This document shows, piece after piece, positions 8,046 to 15,982 of a DNA stretch of 64,000 bases. The DNA is from Mucilaginibacter dorajii. Lineage in GTDB: Bacteria > Bacteroidota > Bacteroidia > Sphingobacteriales > Sphingobacteriaceae. The position numbers and the translations under genes were made by a program. The stretch is from assembly GCF_024808255.1 (NCBI RefSeq), contig NZ_JANTYS010000008.1:1-64000 (forward strand), read 5' to 3'. The notes beneath the pieces were generated by a model. That model was not told where the DNA came from, did not search any database, and worked only from the letters and a program-made list of their open reading frames with translations. The stretch's first letter is position 1; every line of letters begins with the position of its first letter.

Positions 8046-9388
8046 TGGGTGATAATTTCTTCTTCTTTTACTTCTGGGGGTTGAATTTGGCTCAGCGATA
8101 GTGGTACAAGTCTTTTGGTTTTCAGATAGGTTATACCTACAATCAGCATAGTCATGCTGCCGCCAAATATTACCGATGGCACGGTGCCTAATAAACGGGC
8201 TGCTGTTCCAGACTCAAACGCGCCAATTTCGTTAGATGAGCCAATAAACATTTGATTTACAGCGGATACCCTGCCACGCATATGATCGGGCGTTAATAAT
8301 TGCATGATAGTACCACGGATAATTACGCTGACACTATCAAATGCGCCTTCTGTAAAGATAAACACCAGCGATAGGTAAAAGCTTTTTGATAAACCGAAAC
8401 AGATTATAGATAAACCAAAGCCTGTAACGGCTATCAACAGGTTACGCCATGGTTTGCCCATTGGCGAAAAACGGGTCATTACCAGCATGGTAAGGACTGC
8501 TCCTAAGGAGGACGTGGCACGCATAATACCCAATCCTTCGGCTCCTACTTTCAGTATTTCGTTGGCAAATACAGGAAGCAAAGCCACTGCACCACCAAAA
8601 AATACCGAGAACAGATCAAGACTCATAGCCCCAATCATCATTTTATTGCCAAATACAAATTCAATACCGGCCGAAAGACTCTTCCAGATATTTTCTTTCG
8701 GCACAAATACTGGCGGATATTTTCGCAACAGTGCAACTAATACCAATGATACTAAAAGGAAAAAAATGATGCAGCCAAACGTTGCGGTAATACCACTAAT
8801 GCCGAATAATTTATCGGAGTAGCCGTAAATTAACCCACCCGCAGCCGGGCCGATAATCGACGCCACCTGCCAGCTCGAACTGCTCCAGGTACTGCCATTA
8901 GGATAAACTTCTTTGGGAATACTGTGCGCGTAAATAGTAAACGTTGCGGGGCCGTAAAAGGCACGGGCAATGCCGTTACAAAATATCATCACATAAATTA
9001 CGGGGATGATCCAACCTACATGAATAATGCCGCTCATGCTTTTGAGCGTAACAGTAAACATTACTAATGAAGTAAGTATAACCCCGCTGAATATGAACAG
9101 CAGCATTTTACGTTTTTCGGATTTATCGGCAATATACCCGCCGTAAAGCGCAATGCTGATTGCTGGGATAGCCTCACATAAACCGATAAGTCCCAGGGCG
9201 AAAGCGCTATGAGTGATCTGGTACATGTAAAAACCGATGACAACGGCTTGCATGGAATATGCAAAGGTGAAACAAAAGCGCATGCCGATGTAAGACCGGA
9301 AATCTTTATATCGCAATGCTGCAAAGGAATCTATTTTCTGGGGGGTACTATCGCCTTCTTCGGTCACTTGTTGTTTTGGATGATGCAC
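8042..9388 (-). CDS. MFS transporter, probable drug or small-molecule exporter
   Basis: Inner-membrane major facilitator of 448 aa with about 12 hydrophobic segments. Seen: the cytoplasmic loop GGYIADKSEKRKM after TM2, matching the MFS motif A type G-x3-D-x-x-x-R-x, and a TM5 region rich in Gly/Pro (ASIIGPAAGG). The pattern fits the MFS_3/EntS-like exporter group; the substrate is unknown. The N-terminus is uncertain. The GTG at 9388 lies two bases after a TAAATTTG box (9391-9398, minus strand), which would put the transcript start inside that codon. The GTG at 9367 gives a start at residue 8 and fits that promoter better. The C-terminal tail is Glu-rich (EVKEEEIITQ). Confidence 0.85.
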   Translation of the reverse strand: MHHPKQQVTEEGDSTPQKIDSFAALRYKDFRSYIGMRFCFTFAYSMQAVVIGFYMYQITHSAFALGLIGLCEAIPAISIALYGGYIADKSEKRKMLLFIFSGVILTSLVMFTVTLKSMSGIIHVGWIIPVIYVMIFCNGIARAFYGPATFTIYAHSIPKEVYPNGSTWSSSSWQVASIIGPAAGGLIYGYSDKLFGISGITATFGCIIFFLLVSLVLVALLRKYPPVFVPKENIWKSLSAGIEFVFGNKMMIGAMSLDLFSVFFGGAVALLPVFANEILKVGAEGLGIMRATSSLGAVLTMLVMTRFSPMGKPWRNLLIAVTGFGLSIICFGLSKSFYLSLVFIFTEGAFDSVSVIIRGTIMQLLTPDHMRGRVSAVNQMFIGSSNEIGAFESGTAARLLGTVPSVIFGGSMTMLIVGITYLKTKRLVPLSLSQIQPPEVKEEEIITQ

Positions 9389-9483
9389 TGCAAATTTACG
9401 ACACGATTTTTACGATTTAGCAGGATTGGCAGGATTTTTTTTGATGTGCAGGGGTGCAGATTTCAGATGTGCAGATGAGGCAC

Positions 9484-9512
9484 AAAAAAAGCCGCCTTTG
9501 TTGGAAGCGGCT
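9484..9512 (-). terminator. terminator of the M28 peptidase gene
   Basis: On the minus strand AGCCGC pairs with GCGGCT around the spacer TTCCAACAAAG and is followed by seven T. It lies about 90 bases past the peptidase stop codon. Confidence 0.75.
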
Positions 9513-9516
9513 AATC

Positions 9517-9549
9517 AAACTTACGAAGTTTGACAAACTTCGTAAGTTT
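9517..9549. repeat. 33-nt perfect hairpin, ACTTRCGAAGT family
   Basis: Arms AAACTTACGAAGTTTG (9517-9532) and CAAACTTCGTAAGTTT (9534-9549) are perfectly complementary around one base. A second element at 22173-22205 has the same 16+1+16 layout and a shared core, with a compensated A:T to G:C change. It sits in the tail of the peptidase transcript. Confidence 0.75.
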
Positions 9550-9604
9550 TAAAGGACATCAAAAAATCATCTGCACATTTGAAATCTGAAATCTTCACAT
9601 CTGA

Positions 9605-10990
9605 CTAAAGCCCGTGCTGATCAATCAGGTAGATTAGCGCTGCCATACCTGCACCACCCAATTCAAGTTCGCGTTTGTTTACATTTTCGAATACATCGTT
9701 TGGCGTGTGATGGATGTTAAAATACCGCTGAGAATCAGGGCGAAAGCCTATTAATACTACGCCGGGTACAGTTTTTTTCATGGGTTCAATATCTGCACCG
9801 GCACCGCCGATAGTTAACTGATCAACTTCATAGGGCTCAAGCAGGGCTTTCCAGTTGGTGTTTACTTTAGCTATAAAATCTTTGGATACATCAGAAAAAC
9901 TAAACCCACGTGGCGTAAAACCACCTTCGTCGGTTTCAATGGCTGCAATGTGCTCTTCCTTATTTTGGGCGGCAAGTTCGGCGTATTTAAGGCCGCCTCT
10001 GTCGCCATTTTCTTCGTTCATGAAAAATACAGCACGAATGGTGTTTTTAGGGTGATAGCCAATAGCTTTAAGCACCCTTAACACTTCGGCCGATTGCATT
10101 ACACCGGTGCCATCGTCATGCGCGCCTTCGGCAAGGTCCCATGAATCGAGGTGGCCACCTACGGTGATGAATTTGTTGGGGTGCTCGGTGCCGGTTAGCT
10201 CGCCTACTACGTTGTACGACAGCGCATCGGGCAGTAACTGGCAGCTTTGTTTAAAGTAGAATTTAGCAGCCGGGAATTTGCGCATTTTAAGCATGGCACT
10301 TAGCTTGTTAGCTGCTTTTGTGGAGATAGCCGCCGCCGGGATACTTTTACCATCCTTATCAACTAAGGTGGCACCCGTATGCGGGAAATCGTCGAGCGTA
10401 CTGCTTAACGAACGGACTATAACGCCTACCGCGCCATATTTGGCGGCTACGGCAGGGCCCATAAAGCGCTGATCACCCGCGGTGCCGTATGCGCGGCCGG
10501 TTTCAATAAACCTTTGATCGAAAGCACGGTTAAAGAACACAATTTTACCTTTGATCACCTTCTCGCCCAAAGATTCAACTTCTTTAAGGCTCTGTACCTC
10601 AATTACATCGGCGGTGACGCCTTCCTTGGGGGTAGCTACCGTCATGCCTAAAGCGGCGACAGGTACGGGGATACGGGTTTTGCCATCAAAGATAAAGGCG
10701 GTTTCCTTTTCGCCGCGTACCCAGTGAGGTACCATAACTTCCTGTAAATAAACCTTATCGAAGCCGTAGCTTTCCATCAGTTTCTTGCTGTATTCAACAG
10801 CTTTTTGGGCGTTGGCCGAGCCGCTGATACGCTGACCAATGTTTTTGCACAGGTAGCGCAGGCTTTCATAACTTTTACCGTTTACCAGGGCTTCGTCATA
10901 AATTTTGCGGATGGTTAGGGAGTCCTGTTGGGCATGGACAAGGGGGGCGGCCAGCATCGCGGCGCATAATAAAGTAAATGTTTTTTTCAT
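9605..10990 (-). CDS. M28 family zinc metallopeptidase with PA domain
   Basis: Secreted aminopeptidase or carboxypeptidase-like enzyme of 461 aa. Signal peptide 1-20 (LAAPLVHA-Q). Residues about 125-260 form a protease-associated (PA) insert. The di-zinc site is intact: GGHLDSWD (His, Asp), GAHDDGTGV (bridging Asp), NEENGDRGG (catalytic Glu and zinc Glu), ETDEGG (Asp) and IHHTPNDV (His). By family knowledge it removes N-terminal residues or processes dipeptides outside the cytoplasm; specificity is unknown. It stands alone on the minus strand with its own terminator. A second M28 gene lies at 15983-17329; it is related in fold but has no PA insert. Confidence 0.88.
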   Translation of the reverse strand: MKKTFTLLCAAMLAAPLVHAQQDSLTIRKIYDEALVNGKSYESLRYLCKNIGQRISGSANAQKAVEYSKKLMESYGFDKVYLQEVMVPHWVRGEKETAFIFDGKTRIPVPVAALGMTVATPKEGVTADVIEVQSLKEVESLGEKVIKGKIVFFNRAFDQRFIETGRAYGTAGDQRFMGPAVAAKYGAVGVIVRSLSSTLDDFPHTGATLVDKDGKSIPAAAISTKAANKLSAMLKMRKFPAAKFYFKQSCQLLPDALSYNVVGELTGTEHPNKFITVGGHLDSWDLAEGAHDDGTGVMQSAEVLRVLKAIGYHPKNTIRAVFFMNEENGDRGGLKYAELAAQNKEEHIAAIETDEGGFTPRGFSFSDVSKDFIAKVNTNWKALLEPYEVDQLTIGGAGADIEPMKKTVPGVVLIGFRPDSQRYFNIHHTPNDVFENVNKRELELGGAGMAALIYLIDQHGL

Positions 10991-11196
10991 CTATTTTCTG
11001 TATGTTTTTGGCAGATAAACGTACTTTTCAGCAACCTGCGGATATCCTCCGGCATACCTTACCATAACCTTTCGATTACCGTTGGCATCCTTTTGAAGTA
11101 CCTTTTGATCACCTTTCTTTTACAGACCGTTTGGTACGCTCATCAAATAAAGTCAGTCGGAAACAAATTTAATATTTTGGGTGGAAAATGAAAGCC

Positions 11197-13299
11197 TCAG
11201 GAAATCTTATCCCAACTTAGGCCGGCATTATTTGTTTGGAAGGCATGGTGCAGCACCTGGTTTTCGGGCAGGGCCAGTTGAGGGTCTTTGGCAAAAATCT
11301 GCTCTACCGTTTTGCGGGCTTTAAACAATAGCTCCTGGTCGGTAGCCAGGTTGGCAACTTTGAGGTCGAGCACGCCGCTTTGTTGGGTGCCATCCAGGTT
11401 GCCGGGCCCGCGCAGTTGCAGGTCGATCTCGGAGATCTCGAAACCATTATTGGTTTTCACCATGGTATCCAAACGGATCTTCCCGTCGTGACTCAGCTTA
11501 TGGCTGCTCATTAAAATACAATAGGATTGCTCAGCACCGCGACCAACCCGCCCACGTAACTGGTGCAATTGCGACAGACCAAACCGCTCGGCATTTTCAA
11601 TGATCATTACCGAAGCGTTGGGAACGTTAACCCCAACCTCAATAACGGTGGTGGCCACCATAATTTGTGTTTCTCCTTTGATGAAGCGCTGCATCTCAAA
11701 TTCCTTATCGGCGGCTTTGAGCTTGCCGTGTACCACACTGATCTTATATTCGGGCAAAGGGAACTCGCGCGACATGACCGCGATACCATCCTCCAGGTTC
11801 TTCAGATCCAACTTTTCACTTTCCTGGATGAGCGGGTATACAATATAGATCTGCCGACCCAGCGCTATTTCCTTTTTCATAAAACCGAATACCCGCAGGC
11901 GCTGGTTATCAAAAAAGTGCAGGGTTTGGATTGGCTTACGCCCGGCGGGTAGCTGATCGATCACCGAGATATCCAGATCGCCGTATAAAGTCATGGCCAG
12001 GGTGCGGGGGATGGGGGTGGCTGTCATCACCAAAACATGGGGTGGAATGATATTTTTGCGCCATAGTTTGGACCTTTGTTCTACCCCAAAGCGGTGCTGC
12101 TCATCAATCACCACAAAGCCCAGGTTTTTGAATTGTACCTTATCCTCAATAAGGGCATGGGTGCCTATCAGTATTTTGAGCTCGCCGCTTTCCAGCTTCT
12201 GATGTAATACCTTGCGGTCTTTTTGCTTGGTAGAGCCGGTAAGCAGGGCAACCTCAATAAAGCCATCGCCCACCAGGTTAAACACGGTTTGAAAATGCTG
12301 GGTAGCCAAAATTTCGGTAGGGGCCATAATACAGGCCTGGAAACCGTTATCAACCGCTATCAGCATACTCATGAGCGCTACAACGGTTTTGCCGCTGCCC
12401 ACATCGCCCTGTAACAGGCGATTCATTTGTACGCCGCGCTGGGTATCCTGCCGTATCTCTTTTAAAACCTTTTTTTGCGGCGGGGTGAGTTCAAAAGGTA
12501 ATTTATGGTGATAAAAATCATTAAAGTAATGGCCTACTGTGCCAAATACATTGCCCTTAAACTTTTGGGTATGCAGCAGCTTATTGCGCAGCAGCCTGAG
12601 TTGTAACAGGAAAAGCTCCTCAAACTTTAGCCGGTGTAATGCTTCATTGAGCAAATTGGCATCGGCCGGGAAATGGATATTTTTATAGGCCTCGGCCCGG
12701 CTGATGAGTTTAAAATGCTGGATGATATACAGCGGCAAATTTTCGAGGATGTCCTTAGCATGCATCCCCAATAAAACCGAGGTTAGCTTTTGAATGCCCT
12801 TGCTATCTAACTGAAACTGCTTAAGCTTTTCGGTAGAGTTATATACCGGCTGTAAGGTAGCATTACCCTGCCTTTGCATGGTAGCCGGCGAATACACCTC
12901 CATTTCGGGGTGTGCCATTTGGGCCTGCATGTTAAAAAAGCCGGGCTTGCCAAATACAATGTATACTGTACCGGGTATAATGGTTTTCTCTATCCAGTTA
13001 ATCCCCTTAAACCATACCAGTTCAAGCGTGCCCGTATCATCGCGGGTTTGCACTACCAGGCGCTTGGTATGTTTTTCGCCAACAACCTGCTTACTGATAA
13101 CCCTTGCCAAAACCTGTACGTAAGGCAAATCGGGGTTAATATCCTTAACCTTATAAAACTTGGTTCTATCAATATACCGGAAGGGGAAATGGCGCAGCAG
13201 ATCCTCGAAATTGGCCAGGCCCAGTTCCTTTTTCAAAACCTCGGCCCGGGCCTGCCCGGCACCTTTTAAGTATGTGAGTGGTGTTTGAAAAGGATCCAT
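11197..13299 (-). CDS. recG: ATP-dependent DNA helicase RecG
   Basis: Branch-migrating helicase that regresses stalled forks and processes Holliday and R-loop structures. The 700 aa length is normal. Residues about 1-250 hold the wedge/OB domain (FRYIDRTKFY). Walker A GDVGSGKT is at about 295, the DEQH box IDEQHRFGV at about 395, motif III TATPIPRTLA follows, and the C-terminal helicase lobe carries motif VI QLRGRVGRG. The TRG-type C-terminal region is present. All catalytic motifs are intact. It follows ridA on the same strand, separated by 117 bases of paired CTCCCC/GGGGAG repeats. Confidence 0.96.
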   Translation of the reverse strand: MDPFQTPLTYLKGAGQARAEVLKKELGLANFEDLLRHFPFRYIDRTKFYKVKDINPDLPYVQVLARVISKQVVGEKHTKRLVVQTRDDTGTLELVWFKGINWIEKTIIPGTVYIVFGKPGFFNMQAQMAHPEMEVYSPATMQRQGNATLQPVYNSTEKLKQFQLDSKGIQKLTSVLLGMHAKDILENLPLYIIQHFKLISRAEAYKNIHFPADANLLNEALHRLKFEELFLLQLRLLRNKLLHTQKFKGNVFGTVGHYFNDFYHHKLPFELTPPQKKVLKEIRQDTQRGVQMNRLLQGDVGSGKTVVALMSMLIAVDNGFQACIMAPTEILATQHFQTVFNLVGDGFIEVALLTGSTKQKDRKVLHQKLESGELKILIGTHALIEDKVQFKNLGFVVIDEQHRFGVEQRSKLWRKNIIPPHVLVMTATPIPRTLAMTLYGDLDISVIDQLPAGRKPIQTLHFFDNQRLRVFGFMKKEIALGRQIYIVYPLIQESEKLDLKNLEDGIAVMSREFPLPEYKISVVHGKLKAADKEFEMQRFIKGETQIMVATTVIEVGVNVPNASVMIIENAERFGLSQLHQLRGRVGRGAEQSYCILMSSHKLSHDGKIRLDTMVKTNNGFEISEIDLQLRGPGNLDGTQQSGVLDLKVANLATDQELLFKARKTVEQIFAKDPQLALPENQVLHHAFQTNNAGLSWDKIS

Positions 13300-13307
13300 A
13301 AAGCGGC

Positions 13308-13414
13308 AGCCCCTCTAAATCTCCCCTGAAGGGGAGACTTTTATTAGCATGATTTTAAAACTTTTTATTCAAAAGCCCTCCCCTTCAGGGGAGGGTTGGG
13401 TGGGGCTTTGAGGC
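13308..13414. repeat. paired palindromic repeat (CTCCCC-TGAA-GGGGAG)
   Basis: The left unit (13308-13345) centres on CTCCCCTGAAGGGGAG and the right unit (13371-13414), in opposite orientation, on CTCCCCTTCAGGGGAG. Outer ends AGCCCC and GGGGCT also pair. It is a MITE-like pair about 107 bases long between ridA and recG. The same design recurs at 15868-15982 and 47342-47476. Confidence 0.75.
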
Positions 13415-13416
13415 TC

Positions 13417-13794
13417 TTACTTCACCGCGATAACCGAGATCTCTACATTTACGCCTTTGGGTAAAGCAGATACCTGCACGGTTTCGCGGGCCGGGAAGTT
13501 GGAGGTAAAGTATTTACCGTATACTTCATTTACCTGGCCAAAATTGCCAAGGTCGGTTAAAAAGATGCTTGATTTTACCACGTTGGCAAAGCCAATACCG
13601 GCCTCGGTTAAAATAGCTTTGATGTTTTCCATTACTAACACGGCCTCGTCGGTAATACCGGTGGTTACCAGTTCGCCGGTGGCAGGGTTAAGGGGGATCT
13701 GGCCCGAAACAAATACAAAATTACCGGCTACAGTAGCCTGGCTGTACGGCCCGATAGGTGCAGGCGCGTTATTGGTGTTTATTATTTCCATCAT
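13417..13794 (-). CDS. ridA: RidA family enamine/imine deaminase
   Basis: YjgF/YER057c/UK114 protein of 125 aa that hydrolyses reactive 2-aminoacrylate and related imines made by PLP enzymes. Seen: GPYSQA, FVSGQIP, and FPARETVQV, which carries the arginine that binds the substrate carboxylate. The C-terminal EISVIAVK is typical. The protein is a cytoplasmic trimer by family knowledge. The start is at 13794: its ATG overlaps the TGA of the small membrane gene as ATGA, indicating translational coupling. The second ATG at 13791 is possible. Confidence 0.93.
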   Translation of the reverse strand: MMEIINTNNAPAPIGPYSQATVAGNFVFVSGQIPLNPATGELVTTGITDEAVLVMENIKAILTEAGIGFANVVKSSIFLTDLGNFGQVNEVYGKYFTSNFPARETVQVSALPKGVNVEISVIAVK

Positions 13795-13934
13795 TTTTTA
13801 AATATGAACACTTGTATCAGCTTGTAGATGATGCCCGCTAAAAACATCAGGATAGCCAACGCATTTATAAAATGCATAATGCGCAGGTTAATGTTATCTG
13901 GCCTGTTGGGATCTTTTTTTCTAAAGAAATACAT
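13791..13934 (-). CDS. 47-aa membrane protein, coupled to ridA
   Basis: A short reading frame: ATG at 13932-13934 and TGA at 13791-13793. The protein begins MYFFRKKDPNRPDNINLRIM and has one hydrophobic segment, about residues 22-45 (INALAILMFLAGIIYKLIQV), with Lys-rich ends, so it is probably a single-pass inner-membrane protein. Its stop overlaps the ridA start as ATGA, strong evidence for real translation. It may match a DUF of small Bacteroidota membrane proteins (perhaps DUF6728), but I cannot confirm that. Function unknown. Confidence 0.75.
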   Translation of the reverse strand: MYFFRKKDPNRPDNINLRIMHFINALAILMFLAGIIYKLIQVFIFKK

Positions 13935-13957
13935 AATACAAACTTAGTAAAAAAAAA

Positions 13958-14001
13958 GCCTCACCCAACCCTCTCCAAAGGAGAGGGCTTTTGATTTGCG
14001 T
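13958..14001. repeat. single CTCTCC-AAA-GGAGAG repeat unit
   Basis: Unit beginning AGCCTCACCCAACCCTCTCC and ending GGGCTTTTGATTTGCG, nearly identical to the left unit at 15868. It lies just upstream of the 47-aa gene. No inverted partner is visible here. Confidence 0.7.
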
Positions 14002-14049
14002 GGTTAGTTTCTATTCTGGCTGCCTTCAGTTCGTGGGTATCCGGTAAAA

Positions 14050-14109
14050 AATATCGAATAATGAATTTCGAATTTCCAACATCGAAGTTTTACTTCATTA
14101 TTCGATATT
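14050..14109. repeat. perfect 16-bp inverted repeat downstream of the EamA gene
   Basis: AATATCGAATAATGAA (14050-14065) and TTCATTATTCGATATT (14094-14109) are exact complements with 28 bases between them. TTCGAT words recur inside and after it. It lies 25 bases past the stop of the minus-strand EamA gene and could end its transcript, though the T-run is poor. Confidence 0.6.
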
Positions 14110-14134
14110 GGGCGTTCGGTGTTCGATATTATTA

Positions 14135-15007
14135 TTAAATCTCGGGCGTTATTTTACCCATATCCTCCCGGTTGCCTAAGGTTGCCCCGGTACTTGCAAT
14201 TACCACTAATATAACTGCGGCATATTCCTGTAGGGACAGGTACTCCTTCAAAAATATCAGTCCACAGATGGCCCCAACTGCGGGTTCCATGCTCATGAGG
14301 ATGCTGAAGGTTTTGGTGGGGATATATTTAAGACCGTACATCTCTAACGAAAACGGAACAGCGCTGCAAAATAAAGCCAGTGACAGCGCCGGGATGATCA
14401 TGCCGCTTTTAAAGTTTACCATGGTACCGCTGGTGAAAGCAAAGGGTAATGCCACAAGCAAGGCAAACAGCATCCCTATGGTAACGGCCTGCCTGCCATC
14501 TAACACGGCAGATACTTGCCTGCCTAAAACAATATATCCGGCCCAAAATGCGCCTGCAAGCAAGGCCATGCCTGCGCCAAATAAATCGATATTGGTGTTG
14601 TTCCACGGTGTCATCAACGCAATGCCACCCGCCGCAAGCAATACCCATAAAAACTCGATGAGCCGTTTTGAACTGAATACTACCAGTAGCAGCGGCCCCA
14701 TAAATTCAAGCGTAACAGCTATGCCCAGCGGGATGCGGGATAAGGCCAGGTAGTAAATTAAATTCATGGCACCCAAACACAAACCATAAGGGATAACCGC
14801 TTTCCATTGCTCCCGGGTTAAGGTTTTTAGGCCGGGCCGGTTTACGGCAAGCAGGATTATGGCCGATAAGCCAATCCGTAGCGTGGCAGTAACTGCCGCG
14901 CCAAGCGCCGGGAATAATTCCTTGGCAATAGCAGCCCCTATCTGAACGCTTAATATCGAACCTAAAACCGCTAATAAAGGACGAATGGGGATTTTGTTTT
15001 TTTGCAT
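14135..15007 (-). CDS. EamA-family transporter, RhtA-like exporter
   Basis: Drug/metabolite transporter of 290 aa with about ten membrane segments in two EamA repeats. The opening (SVQIGAAIAKELFPALGA, then TLRIGLSAIIL) and the segment ALSRIPLGIAVTLEFMGPL resemble RhtA, the threonine/homoserine exporter. The second repeat has IPTKTFSILMSMEPAVGAI. It acts in the inner membrane; amino-acid export is likely but not proven. The 3' end is followed by an inverted repeat. Confidence 0.85.
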   Translation of the reverse strand: MQKNKIPIRPLLAVLGSILSVQIGAAIAKELFPALGAAVTATLRIGLSAIILLAVNRPGLKTLTREQWKAVIPYGLCLGAMNLIYYLALSRIPLGIAVTLEFMGPLLLVVFSSKRLIEFLWVLLAAGGIALMTPWNNTNIDLFGAGMALLAGAFWAGYIVLGRQVSAVLDGRQAVTIGMLFALLVALPFAFTSGTMVNFKSGMIIPALSLALFCSAVPFSLEMYGLKYIPTKTFSILMSMEPAVGAICGLIFLKEYLSLQEYAAVILVVIASTGATLGNREDMGKITPEI

Positions 15008-15112
15008 GAATTAACGGGTAACGGCATAAAGATAAATTAAACAAGCTAATCAGTTGGCAGGCTTTTAAAAACGTGACAGGGAGATAGCTTTTAAAATCAA
15101 AAGCAGAATAGG

Positions 15113-15255
15113 GGGCACCTACGGAGCCAAAAAGCAATCGAGAGAATGTCTATAAACACGGGACTCCGCTGGAGTCTGGGAATTATTTTTAGGCTCTGTA
15201 GGCGCCTCGTGTTTATAGCATCGTATATCCTTTGTTTTTGGCTCCGTAGGTGCCT
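15113..15255. repeat. inverted repeat GGCACCTACGGAGCC with internal palindromes
   Basis: GGCACCTACGGAGCC (about 15114-15128) and GGCTCCGTAGGTGCC (about 15240-15254) are exact complements. Inside lie a second complementary pair (TCTATAAACACG and CGTGTTTATAG) and ACTCCGCTGGAGT. It is a nested palindromic element of about 143 bases between the EamA gene and the unknown membrane-protein gene. Confidence 0.7.
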
Positions 15256-15292
15256 CCTAATGAACTTTTGCTTTGTGGCCATTATAAATAGC

Positions 15293-15859
15293 TTAACTGC
15301 CTGCAAATTTCTGTTTTGAGTGGGTTAGTTTTTTTCTTTTCAAAATGAAATAAACTGCTATTAAAATCAATCCATAAAAAATCAGTTGCCCTAAATTTAT
15401 CAGCCACCAATAAAAATTACTCCACAAATTAAACCCGGCAACCCTTATATCTATAAGCGTCATGGGGATATTTACAATACCCCAAACAGAAATAACAATG
15501 ATTGTACAGATAAATGACCTGCGAAGCTTCCCGACCCATAATATCTGCGGAAGCAAAATACTTCTGATCAGCAAGGTAAGTGCAGCCCACCAATAGGAGC
15601 CAAAGAAACGATTGGTAAACGTATACTGTTCATACTCGCCTCCCGAATAGTAAGCCATAAAAAGCTCCGTTACCCACATTAAAGCGTATATCATCGCCCC
15701 TAAAAGCAATACGGTGTTAATGGCTTTTATCAGCGTTGGTTTATCAATTTTAGCCAGTTTGATTTTAAAAAGATTAACCACAACAAGGCACAGAGTTATT
15801 ACAATAGTTCCGCTAAAAATGGAGGAGGCTATAAGGTTGAGCATGGTGTTTAATAGCAT
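15293..15859 (-). CDS. uncharacterised five-helix membrane protein
   Basis: I do not recognise this 188-aa protein. It has five clear hydrophobic segments, at about residues 8-30, 43-68, 88-113, 118-138 and 148-172, joined by short Lys/Arg-rich loops, and a basic tail (KRKKLTHSKQKF). The central stretch FFGSYWWAALTLLIRSILLP is aromatic-rich. No catalytic motif is visible. Inner-membrane location is inferred. The gene is bounded on both sides by palindromic repeats and is not linked to a neighbour by overlap. Confidence 0.65.
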   Translation of the reverse strand: MLLNTMLNLIASSIFSGTIVITLCLVVVNLFKIKLAKIDKPTLIKAINTVLLLGAMIYALMWVTELFMAYYSGGEYEQYTFTNRFFGSYWWAALTLLIRSILLPQILWVGKLRRSFICTIIVISVWGIVNIPMTLIDIRVAGFNLWSNFYWWLINLGQLIFYGLILIAVYFILKRKKLTHSKQKFAGS

Positions 15860-15867
15860 ATCTGTTT

Positions 15868-15982
15868 AGCCTCACCTAAATCCTCTCCAAAGGAGAGGAC
15901 TTTTGATTTGCGTGTTGGTTATTTTGAATTTTTGACATTTGCTTTTTAAAGCCCTCTCCTTTGGAGAGGGTTGGGTGAGGCC
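15868..15982. repeat. paired palindromic repeat (CTCTCC-AAA-GGAGAG)
   Basis: Left unit 15868-15914 (AGCCTCACCTAAATCCTCTCC, split as AGCCTCACC and TCCTCTCC, then GGAGAGGAC). The inverted right unit 15945-15982 has GCCCTCTCCTTTGGAGAGGG then TTGGGTGAGGCC. Outer ends AGCCTCACC and GGTGAGGC pair. It fills the whole gap between the membrane-protein gene and the M28 peptidase stop codon. Confidence 0.75.

Larger units (their letters stand above)
9449..9603. repeat. word-built inverted repeat (TGCAGATTTCAGATG type)
   Basis: The left arm (about 9449-9478) has GTGCAGATTTCAGATGTGCA and the right arm (about 9567-9603) has the complementary CATCTGCACATTTGAAATC and related words. Between the arms sit the GCCGC terminator and the 33-nt ACTTACGAAGT hairpin. 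The region separates the MFS gene from the 3' end of the M28 peptidase gene and holds no reading frame of note. Confidence 0.55.
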
